Shown: positions 15,438-20,512 of the stretch, piece after piece
Layout of the letters: every line of letters starts with the position of its first letter
Position numbering within the stretch: the stretch's first letter is position 1
Source of the DNA: Salinirussus sp.
GTDB taxonomy: Archaea; Halobacteriota; Halobacteria; Halobacteriales; Haloarculaceae
Direction of reading: 5' to 3'
DNA length: 20,512 nt
Assembly (NCBI GenBank): GCA_028275005.1
Contig: JAQCNN010000067.1
Span: 1 to 20,512, forward strand
Notes under the pieces: generated by a model
What the model was told of the DNA's origin: nothing
Seen by the model: only the letters and a program-made list of their open reading frames with translations
Databases searched by the model: none
Program-made: the position numbers and the translations under genes

Positions 15438-15644
15438 CTACTCCGGCGACCACTCGCAGGCGTTTCCGGCTGTCAGTCCCTCTCTGTCGATGTACGCCGA
15501 CAGACAGGCGTAGTTACAGAGGTACGTCGGCGCCCCGCAGTCGGCCGTGCAGTCACGCACGCAGACGGGGTCGTGGTCGAAAATCCGCGAGTCACAGTAG
15601 GCACAGCGTTCGTCCCGAACCGGTGTCTCGATAGTCGTGGACAT
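15438..15644 (-). CDS. Cys-rich zinc-binding miniprotein (8 cysteines)
   Basis: The 68-residue protein has eight cysteines: CAYC (14, 17), CVRDCTADC (28, 32, 36), LCNYAC (43, 47) and Cys63. This could hold two structural zinc ions in a compact fold, like the small zinc-finger proteins common in haloarchaea, but I cannot name the family. There is no signal peptide or membrane span. The stop codon directly abuts the gap stop with zero spacing. The gene lies 44 bases downstream of pgk on the same strand, so read-through from pgk is possible, while a weak TGTAGG element about 27 bases before the ATG could give its own leaderless promoter. Its place between two consecutive glycolytic genes suggests, but does not prove, a role linked to that pathway. 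Confidence 0.8.
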   Translation of the reverse strand: MSTTIETPVRDERCAYCDSRIFDHDPVCVRDCTADCGAPTYLCNYACLSAYIDREGLTAGNACEWSPE

Positions 15645-15667
15645 ATCACGGTTATCGGGTCGGGGGC

Positions 15668-15673
15668 CTACAG
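15668..15673 (-). promoter_or_regulatory. Weak TATA-like element of the Cys-rich miniprotein
   Basis: TGTAGG on the minus strand has correct leaderless spacing (about 26 bases) but a poor TATA match. Transcription from the pgk promoter is an alternative. Confidence 0.2.
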
Positions 15674-15688
15674 AAGCTTTCGCTCGGT

Positions 15689-16918
15689 CTATATCTGTGT
15701 GTCAGGCCTCTCGTCGGCCCGCCGGAGCGCCTCGACGCCCGTCAGCGGCTGGCCGGTGAGGGCGTTGATGTAGGCGCCGCCGGCGATGGAGACGTGTGAG
15801 AAGTCCGCCTCGTCCATCCCGTACATCTCGATGGCGCGGGAGGTGTCGCCGCCGCCGACGACGGAAAAGCAGTCACAGCCGGCGATCGTCTCGAGCATAC
15901 GGACTGTCCCGTCACTGAACCGCTCGTCCTCGAAGACCCCGAGCGCACCTTTCATAAAGACGGCCTCGGAGTTGGCGGCGATATCGGCGTAGCGCTCGAT
16001 GGTGTCACTGCCGACGTCGAGGTAGTCGTCGTGTTTGTTCCGTACGTCGGCGACGGTGTCCTCCCGGCGCCGTCCGTCGGTCTCGTAGGCCAGGTCGGTC
16101 GGAAAGACCAGTTCGCTGGGGTGGGCCTCGATGAGGTGCTGGATCCGCTCGCGGTTCTGCTCGTACTGCTCGTCGTACAGGTCCATGTCGCCGATGTCGC
16201 GCCCGACCTCGTAGCCCATCGCGCGCAGGAAGAGTTCCCCGGCAATCCCGCCCAGCAGGAAGTTGTCGACCCTGTCCTCGAGGACTGTCATCACCTCGAT
16301 AACGTCGGTTGCCTTCTTCCCCCCGGCGACCAGGGTCACGTCACCGTCGAAGGCCTGGGTGGCGACCGCGGAGTTTGCCTCGTACTCGGCGACCATCACA
16401 CGGCCGGCGTAGGCGTCCATGACCGCAGGAAGGCCAACGATGGAGGCGTGGCTACGGTGAGCCGTCGAGTAGGCGTCGCCGACGTAGGCGTCGAACACCG
16501 GCGCCAGCGTCTCCACGAGGTCGCTTTCGGCGTGTTCCTCGGGCGGCCTCTCGGGGAGTTCGTCGTCGGTCATCCGGACGTTCTCGAGCATGATGACGTC
16601 GCCACGCCCCAGGCGCCGAATGGCCGCGAGCGCCTCCTCACCGTCGGTGTCGGGGACGTACTCGACCGGGTGGTCGACGTGCCCGGCGAGGATATCGGCG
16701 TGCTGTTCGAGCGGGAGGAAGGTGTCCCGGCCAGGGCGACCCTGGTGGGCGAGGAGAGCCACCCCGTGGCCGGCGTCGACGAGGTCACGGACGGTCCTGG
16801 CGTGCCGGGAGAACCGCCGGTTGTCCCTGACCTCCCCGTCCTCCACGGGGGAGTTCAGGTCCACCCGGACGACGACCCGCTGGCCCCCGGCGAGGTCGTC
16901 CAGCGTCCTGTATTTCAT
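15689..16918 (-). CDS. pgk: Phosphoglycerate kinase
   Basis: The 409-residue cytoplasmic kinase interconverts 1,3-bisphosphoglycerate and 3-phosphoglycerate with ADP/ATP. Haloarchaeal variants of the PGK signatures are all present: VVVRVDLNSPVEDGEV (15-30), LLAHQGRPGRD (55-65), IMLENVRMTDDELPE (109-123), GDAYSTAHRSHAS (147-159), VAGGKKATDVIEVM (197-210) and, near the end, VVGGGDTSRAIEMYGMDEAD. The start MKYRTLDDL matches the family and is preceded at about 29 bases by a TATA-like TACTAAA. An upstream in-frame ATG (16996) would add 26 atypical residues. With gap on the opposite strand it covers two consecutive steps of glycolysis/gluconeogenesis. The Cys-rich miniprotein gene follows 44 bases downstream. 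Confidence 0.97.
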   Translation of the reverse strand: MKYRTLDDLAGGQRVVVRVDLNSPVEDGEVRDNRRFSRHARTVRDLVDAGHGVALLAHQGRPGRDTFLPLEQHADILAGHVDHPVEYVPDTDGEEALAAIRRLGRGDVIMLENVRMTDDELPERPPEEHAESDLVETLAPVFDAYVGDAYSTAHRSHASIVGLPAVMDAYAGRVMVAEYEANSAVATQAFDGDVTLVAGGKKATDVIEVMTVLEDRVDNFLLGGIAGELFLRAMGYEVGRDIGDMDLYDEQYEQNRERIQHLIEAHPSELVFPTDLAYETDGRRREDTVADVRNKHDDYLDVGSDTIERYADIAANSEAVFMKGALGVFEDERFSDGTVRMLETIAGCDCFSVVGGGDTSRAIEMYGMDEADFSHVSIAGGAYINALTGQPLTGVEALRRADERPDTQI

Positions 16919-16943
16919 CGGTCCGACTAACGGCGACCAGGGG

Positions 16944-16950
16944 TTTAGTA
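16944..16950 (-). promoter_or_regulatory. TATA-like element of pgk
   Basis: TACTAAA on the minus strand is centred about 29 bases upstream of the pgk ATG, consistent with a leaderless transcript. Confidence 0.4.
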
Positions 16951-17080
16951 CCCGGCGATGTTGGACGGGTCGTAGCAGGTGGTTACGGCCGGTCATGCGG
17001 GACTGCCACTCCGGGCTGTCACGGCCGCCCGCGTCACAGCCACCGGCTTCGGGGTTGCTTCACCGTTGGCGCGCCGAAGG

Positions 17081-17085
17081 CTTTT
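17081..17085 (+). promoter_or_regulatory. TATA-like element of the hsp20 gene
   Basis: CTTTT is centred 29 bases before the ATG at 17112. The preceding CGAAGG could be the BRE. It is a short and weak element. Confidence 0.3.
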
Positions 17086-17111
17086 CCCGGATTCCGCCCC
17101 TACCTGTGGGT

Positions 17112-17519
17112 ATGCGCGACGACCGCGACGACCCGTTCGACGAGTTCTTCGAGGAGATCGAGCGTATGATGAACGAGATGATGGGCGGGAACGCCGACTT
17201 CCACCTCCATCAGGGCAGGTCCGCCTCCGACGCCGGCGCCGACCGTGGCGGTCACGACGCCCACATCGACGTCCACGAGACCGACGAGGAGGTCCGTGTC
17301 GTCGCCGACATCCCAGGGGTCCGGAAGGAGGATATCGACCTCCGGTGTGACGGCGACACACTCACACTCCGGGCAAACGGTGAGGGCCGCGAGTACGAGG
17401 AGCGGGTCTCACTGCCGACCCTCGTCGACGAACACTCCGCGAGTGCCACCTACAACAACGGGATCCTGGAGGTCACCTTCGACCCCGCCGGCGAACCCTC
17501 CACGAGCATCGATATCTGA
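17112..17519 (+). CDS. hsp20: Small heat shock protein, Hsp20/alpha-crystallin family
   Basis: The 135-residue protein is an ATP-independent holdase chaperone that binds unfolding proteins in oligomers. A Met/acidic N-terminal arm (FDEFFEEIERMMNEMMGG, 9-26) and a His/Gly-rich spacer lead to the alpha-crystallin domain from about residue 50. That domain is marked by VRVVADIPGVRKEDIDLRCD (61-80), TLTLRANGEGREYEERVSLP (83-102) and SATYNNGILEVTFD (109-122). The family C-terminal I-x-I motif is present in the last residues as SIDI. The start MRDDRDDPFDEFFEEIE gives the normal length; longer in-frame extensions run through pgk antisense and are implausible. The gene is divergent from pgk across about 190 bases that hold both promoters. 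Confidence 0.94.
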   Translation: MRDDRDDPFDEFFEEIERMMNEMMGGNADFHLHQGRSASDAGADRGGHDAHIDVHETDEEVRVVADIPGVRKEDIDLRCDGDTLTLRANGEGREYEERVSLPTLVDEHSASATYNNGILEVTFDPAGEPSTSIDI

Positions 17520-17543
17520 GCTGTCCGGCGGGTGGGCCCGCGG

Positions 17544-18410
17544 TTATGCCGTCGTCCCTGCCGTCCGCTTTATCAGCCCCGCCAGTTCGTCGTAGAAGCC
17601 CCCCTCGTACTTCGTCGCCGTGTCGACCGTCGGACGGGCGTTTGTCTCGTTGACCACGGCCCGCTCGTCGGTGACCAACAGGTCGACACCGAGCCAGTCG
17701 ATCTCCGCCGCCGTGGCGGCCGCCTCGGCCAGCTCGCGCAGCTCGGGGCCGAGGTCGACGCCGGTCGCCTCCGCGCCGCGGTGGACGTTGTGTTTCCACT
17801 GTCCGGCCGCGAGCGCGTCGTCGGGCAGCCGCCGCTCGACGGCGCCGACGTACTCGCCGTCGACGAGCATCGCCCGGTAGTCCCGCGCGTCGGGGAGATA
17901 CTCCTGGACGAGAAAGGACTTGTCACCGGTTGCCTGGTAGTCGTGGACCAGGTCGAGGTAGTCACAGACCCCCAGAAAGGAGTCCAGGTCGGTGGCCTTT
18001 GCCACCCCGATCCCTCGGGTGGCGGCGTTTGGCTTGACGACCACCGGCGGGTCAAACCGCTCGAATGCCGCCGCGAGGTCGGCCTCGCTCACGGGGTCCG
18101 AGACCACGACCGACTCCGGGACCGGCAGCCCCGCTCGCCGCAGACGGGCAAGCGTCTCACCCTTGTGCCGCGAGCGGAGGACCGCCTCACGGCCGTTGAC
18201 CCACGGGACACCGAGTAGCTCACTCGCGACGCCGCCCTCCGCGACCCGCGGGGGGAAGACGAACCCGGCGTCGAACGAACCCAGGTCCGCGTCCAGCCGG
18301 ATAGTGCGCTCGGCGGTCGGGACGTAGGTGACGTCGACCCCGCGCTCGGCGAGGGGGGCCGTTATCCGCTCGCGGGTCTCGGCGTCGGTGGTGACTGCGA
18401 GGCTGAGCAT
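17544..18410 (-). CDS. RimK-family ATP-grasp ligase
   Basis: The 288-residue protein is an ATP-grasp enzyme, expected to join a carboxylate to an amine (often glutamate) through an acyl-phosphate. Visible elements are an N-terminal pre-ATP-grasp Rossmann region (1-75), RSRHKGETLARLRRAGLPVP (79-98), VVVKPNAATRGIGVAKATDL with Lys126, FLVQEYLPDARDYRAMLVDG (167-186), KHNVHRGAEAT (206-216), GVDLLV with Asp243 and the Mg-binding VVNETNARPTVDTATKYEG (252-270). The NETNARPT motif replaces the usual EVNxxP of RimK and LysX. Relatives act on ribosomal protein S6, coenzyme F420, tetrahydromethanopterin or LysW; no such partner gene is adjacent, so the substrate is unknown. The gene has its own promoter and is convergent with hsp20. 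Confidence 0.9.
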   Translation of the reverse strand: MLSLAVTTDAETRERITAPLAERGVDVTYVPTAERTIRLDADLGSFDAGFVFPPRVAEGGVASELLGVPWVNGREAVLRSRHKGETLARLRRAGLPVPESVVVSDPVSEADLAAAFERFDPPVVVKPNAATRGIGVAKATDLDSFLGVCDYLDLVHDYQATGDKSFLVQEYLPDARDYRAMLVDGEYVGAVERRLPDDALAAGQWKHNVHRGAEATGVDLGPELRELAEAAATAAEIDWLGVDLLVTDERAVVNETNARPTVDTATKYEGGFYDELAGLIKRTAGTTA

Positions 18411-18433
18411 GGCGCCTTCTCACGCCCCCGGGC

Positions 18434-18441
18434 ACAAAACT
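18434..18441 (-). promoter_or_regulatory. TATA-like element of the ATP-grasp gene
   Basis: AGTTTTGT on the minus strand is centred 27 bases upstream of the ATG at 18410. Confidence 0.4.
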
Positions 18442-18520
18442 ACCCGGCTCCGGCCCCGTTGTGTCCGCCGTGGCCTGCCCGGAGCCTGTCGGCCGACCAG
18501 GGACCCGGGTCCCTCCACAA

Positions 18521-18547
18521 CAATTATGTTAATTGGTATCAATTACC
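18521..18547 (+). promoter_or_regulatory. Alcohol dehydrogenase promoter with overlapping inverted repeats (probable operator)
   Basis: Within GC-rich flanks the 27 bases contain CAATTA (18521-18526), TAATTG (18530-18535) and CAATTA (18540-18545). The first two form a perfect dyad with a 3-base spacer and the last two a perfect dyad with a 4-base spacer. GGTA/TACC (18535-18538 and 18544-18547) is nested around the last half-site. AATTATGTTAA is centred about 26 bases before the ATG at 18553, so it also serves as the TATA region. A dimeric regulator bound here would occlude the promoter and the transcription start. Confidence 0.55.
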
Positions 18548-18552
18548 AGGGC

Positions 18553-19614
18553 ATGCGTGCCGCAGTACTACAGCAGTACGGCGAACCGCTGGAGATCACT
18601 GACGTCGAGAGGCCGTCGCCGGCGCCCGACGGCGCCGTCGTGGAGCTAGACGCCTGTGGTGTCTGCCGGTCGGACTGGCACGGCTGGCAGGGTGACGGGG
18701 AGTGGCTCGGAACCCGACCGGACCCCGGCCAGGTCCTCGGCCACGAGCCCGCCGGTCGGGTCGTCGAGACGGGCGAGGAGGTGACGGGTGTCAGCGAGGG
18801 TGACCACGTAACGATCCCGTTCAATCTCGGCGACGGCACCTGTCCGCAGTGCCGGAACGGCCACTCGAACACCTGCGAGAATCTCCTCCCGCTGGGGTTT
18901 GCCGAGGAGGCACAGGGTGCCTTTGCCGAGGAGGTCCACGCACCCAGTGCGAACCACAACCTGATTCAGTTGCCCGACGACGTCTCCTCGGTCGACATGG
19001 CCGGCCTGGGCTGTCGGTTCATGACCAGCTTCCACGCCCTGGCCCACCGCGCCGACATCAGCGCCGGCGACTGGGTGGCGGTCCACGGCTGTGGCGGGAT
19101 CGGGCTCTCGGCGGTCCACATCGCCGACGCGCTCGGGGGAAACGTCGTCGCCGTCGACCTCTCCGAGGAGACACTCGACACGGCGGAGGAACTCGGGGCG
19201 GCCAGGACGGTCAACGCCAGTGACGCGGAGAACACGGCCGAGGCGGTCCAGGCCGAAACCGGCGGTGGCGCAAACGTCAGCGTGGACGCCCTGGGGATCG
19301 CCGAGACCTGCCGGAACTCGGTGCTCAGCCTCGACACCCGCGGGCAGCACGTCCAGATCGGGCTCACGACACAGGAGGAGGAGGGGATGGTCGCCCTCCC
19401 GACCGACGCGATGGTGATGCAGGAGATCGAGTTCATCGGCTCGCTGGGGATGCCGCCGACCCGGTACGACGAGATCTTCCGGATGATGTCGACGGGGAAA
19501 CTCGACCCCAGCGCCATCGTCTCCGAGCGGATCGACCTCACCGGCGTCAACGACAAGCTCGCGGCGATGACCGACTTCGAGACGGAGGGGATCCCCGTCA
19601 TCGACTCGTTCTGA
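18553..19614 (+). CDS. Zinc-dependent alcohol dehydrogenase, MDR family
   Basis: The 353-residue medium-chain dehydrogenase oxidises an alcohol or reduces an aldehyde with a nicotinamide cofactor. Catalytic zinc ligands are Cys38 (ACGVCRSDWHG), His64 and Glu65 (VLGHEPAGRV) and Cys154 (GLGCRF). The structural zinc loop GDGTCPQCRNGHSNTCENL supplies only three cysteines (97, 100, 108); the position of the first is Asp94. The Rossmann fingerprint is VHGCGGIGLSAVHIADALGG, and an acidic residue at the end of the second strand (VVAVDLSEE) points to NAD over NADP. MRAAVLQQYG is the family start; the ATG at 18526 is in frame but lies inside the promoter palindrome. The dyad-rich promoter suggests dedicated control, perhaps by substrate. 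The physiological alcohol is unknown. Confidence 0.93.
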   Translation: MRAAVLQQYGEPLEITDVERPSPAPDGAVVELDACGVCRSDWHGWQGDGEWLGTRPDPGQVLGHEPAGRVVETGEEVTGVSEGDHVTIPFNLGDGTCPQCRNGHSNTCENLLPLGFAEEAQGAFAEEVHAPSANHNLIQLPDDVSSVDMAGLGCRFMTSFHALAHRADISAGDWVAVHGCGGIGLSAVHIADALGGNVVAVDLSEETLDTAEELGAARTVNASDAENTAEAVQAETGGGANVSVDALGIAETCRNSVLSLDTRGQHVQIGLTTQEEEGMVALPTDAMVMQEIEFIGSLGMPPTRYDEIFRMMSTGKLDPSAIVSERIDLTGVNDKLAAMTDFETEGIPVIDSF

Positions 19615-19683
19615 GGGGGCGGTCGCCGCGGCCACCGGGTCGGGGCTCCCCGACCACACACGAGCCCCGGACACCAACACAGG

Positions 19684-19688
19684 TTTAG
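19684..19688 (+). promoter_or_regulatory. TATA-like element of the methyltransferase gene
   Basis: TTTAG is centred 26 bases upstream of the ATG at 19712, consistent with a leaderless transcript. Confidence 0.35.
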
Positions 19689-19711
19689 CCGTCTGCCGAC
19701 CAGTCCGGACA

Positions 19712-20395
19712 ATGAGTCTCCAAGCGGAGTTCGACGCCTGGGCCGCCGACGGCCGCGACCGAGGGATGGAGGAGCGTCACTGGCACACCGCAAAGCACGC
19801 CCTGGCACGGATGCCTGTCGAGGCCGGCGACACGGTGCTCGACCTGGGGACGGGCTCGGGCTACGCGCTGCGGGCACTGCGTGAGACCGCCGGGGTCGGC
19901 CGTGGCTACGGGCTCGACGCCTCCCCGAAGATGCTGCGCAACGCCCGCTCGTACGCCGACGACGACGCCCTCAGCTTCCTGCGCGGGGACTTCGGCGCGG
20001 TCCCCCTGGCCGAGAACAGTGTTGACCACGTATGGTCGATGGAGGCCTTCTACTACGCACAGGAGCCGATTCGGACTCTCCGGGAGGTCCGCCGCGTCCT
20101 CCGGCCCGGCGGCAGCTTCTACTGCGCCGTCAACTACTTCGAGGAAAACGAGCACAGCCACGGCTGGCAGGACAACATCGACGTGGAGATGGTCCGCTGG
20201 AGCGGCCCCGAGTACCGCGAGGCCTTCCGGGAGGCCGGCCTTCACGTCGCCGCCCAGGACACCATCCCCGACGAGGAGACGGAGATCCCGCCCGTGGAGG
20301 CGTTCCCGACCGAGGGCTGGGAGACGCGGGAGGCAATGGTCGAGCGCTACCGGGAGTACGGGACCCTTCTGACGTTTGGCGTCGCGCCGGAGTGA
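19712..20395 (+). CDS. Class I SAM-dependent methyltransferase
   Basis: The 227-residue cytoplasmic protein has the Rossmann-type SAM-binding fold. Motif I is VLDLGTGSGYALRAL (42-56). An acidic residue at the end of strand 2 (GYGLDASPKML, Asp69) should contact the ribose hydroxyls. RGDFGAVPLAENSVDHVWSM (91-110) supplies motifs II and III, and REVRRVLRPGGSFYCAVNYF (124-143) the post-motif. The C-terminal third (EHSHGWQDNIDVEMVRWSGP and beyond) is a lid that would bind the acceptor and resembles the Methyltransf_11/UbiE-like group. The start MSLQAEFDAWAADGRDRG fits a TATA-like TTTAG at leaderless distance. It is transcribed in the same direction as the alcohol dehydrogenase but about 100 bases away with its own promoter. 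The methyl acceptor cannot be named. Confidence 0.9.
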   Translation: MSLQAEFDAWAADGRDRGMEERHWHTAKHALARMPVEAGDTVLDLGTGSGYALRALRETAGVGRGYGLDASPKMLRNARSYADDDALSFLRGDFGAVPLAENSVDHVWSMEAFYYAQEPIRTLREVRRVLRPGGSFYCAVNYFEENEHSHGWQDNIDVEMVRWSGPEYREAFREAGLHVAAQDTIPDEETEIPPVEAFPTEGWETREAMVERYREYGTLLTFGVAPE

Positions 20396-20442
20396 GTCTC
20401 TCCGCCTGGACACGACTGTACCGGGGGAAGATGAATTCCGCC

Positions 20443-20464
20443 GAGCGCGCGTTCTCGCGCGCTC
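20443..20464. repeat. GC hairpin 1: nine-base perfect inverted repeat
   Basis: GAGCGCGCG, loop TTCT, CGCGCGCTC. It lies 48 bases after the methyltransferase stop, in a segment with no recognised gene. It could be a transcript 3' structure or part of a dispersed repeat. Confidence 0.6.
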
Positions 20465-20490
20465 ACGGGGAAGGGCAGGCGCGCCAGCAT

Positions 20491-20511
20491 CCGCGGCGCG
20501 AGGCGCCGCGG
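20491..20511. repeat. GC hairpin 2: nine-base perfect inverted repeat
   Basis: CCGCGGCGC, loop GAG, GCGCCGCGG, only 26 bases after hairpin 1 and ending one base before the window edge. The two hairpins together suggest a structured RNA end or a repeat element that continues outside the window. A short reading frame beginning at the ATG at 20431 stays open to the edge, but its Arg/His-rich composition is unlike the acidic proteins of this genome. Confidence 0.55.
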
Positions 20512-20512
20512 T

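Noticed and set aside
16031..16930. Open frame antisense to pgk
   Set aside because: Shadow frame; the PGK signatures on the minus strand are unambiguous.
19638..19655. Near-perfect GC hairpin (GGTCGGGG/CCCCGACC) between the alcohol dehydrogenase and methyltransferase genes, considered as a terminator
   Set aside because: The loop is only two bases, there is no T-run after it, and archaeal termination does not need hairpins.
18646..19680. Open frame antisense to the alcohol dehydrogenase
   Set aside because: Lacks motifs and mirrors codon bias; the plus-strand frame has all zinc ligands.
19685..20413. Open frame antisense to the methyltransferase
   Set aside because: No motifs; the plus-strand frame has complete SAM-binding motifs.

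Overview
The window reads as chromosomal DNA of a halophilic archaeon (class Halobacteria). The DNA is GC-rich, the predicted proteins are strongly acidic (Asp/Glu-rich, Lys-poor), and several families are haloarchaeal in type: archaeal type II GAPDH, a haloarchaeal phosphoglycerate kinase, Haloarcula-like KatG, and Tat-type lipoproteins with a twin-arginine run followed by LAGC. A position in or near Haloarculaceae is possible but is only a guess. No rRNA, tRNA, CRISPR array, complete insertion sequence or integrase was seen. Coding density is high and no gene-free stretch exceeds about 210 bases.

Layout, left to right. 1-2156 (minus): an oligopeptide-type ABC importer, with a Tat lipoprotein binding protein followed by the N-terminus of the DppB-type permease, cut by the window edge. 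2313-3190 (minus): cyclophilin and a three-cysteine ferredoxin, translationally coupled through TGATG. 3267-3809 (plus): a GNAT acetyltransferase whose stop overlaps that of a standalone tryptophan synthase beta chain (3806-4966, minus) in one palindromic CTAG. 5161-6873 (plus): a fused alpha/beta family I CoA-transferase. 7001-7892 (plus): two small unrecognised proteins, one with two membrane spans. 7924-8712 (minus): a crotonase with both catalytic glutamates. 8776-11340 (minus): a TlpA-like thioredoxin lipoprotein, a CcdA-like membrane thiol transporter and a DUF3179 lipoprotein bearing a CPLC motif, which together look like an extracytoplasmic thiol-redox module. 11437-14174 (minus): a YfcE/MJ0936-type phosphoesterase and catalase-peroxidase KatG. 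14382-16918: type II GAPDH (plus) and phosphoglycerate kinase (minus) flanking an eight-cysteine miniprotein; the two enzymes catalyse consecutive steps of glycolysis/gluconeogenesis. 17112-17519: an Hsp20 chaperone. 17544-18410 (minus): a RimK-like ATP-grasp ligase. 18553-19614: a zinc alcohol dehydrogenase with a striking dyad-rich AT promoter. 19712-20395: a SAM methyltransferase. The last 80 bases hold two strong GC hairpins of unknown meaning.

For most of the genes that appear to have their own promoter, an AT-rich TATA-like element is centred about 26-31 bases upstream of the chosen start codon. That is the geometry of leaderless archaeal transcripts, and it was used to settle several starts. 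The most interesting items for follow-up are the TlpA-CcdA-DUF3179 cluster and the internal duplication inside DUF3179, the overlapping dyads at the alcohol dehydrogenase promoter, the solo TrpB with a Ser-to-Cys change at the cofactor site, and the Cys-rich miniprotein between gap and pgk. None is proven to be a new system by sequence alone.
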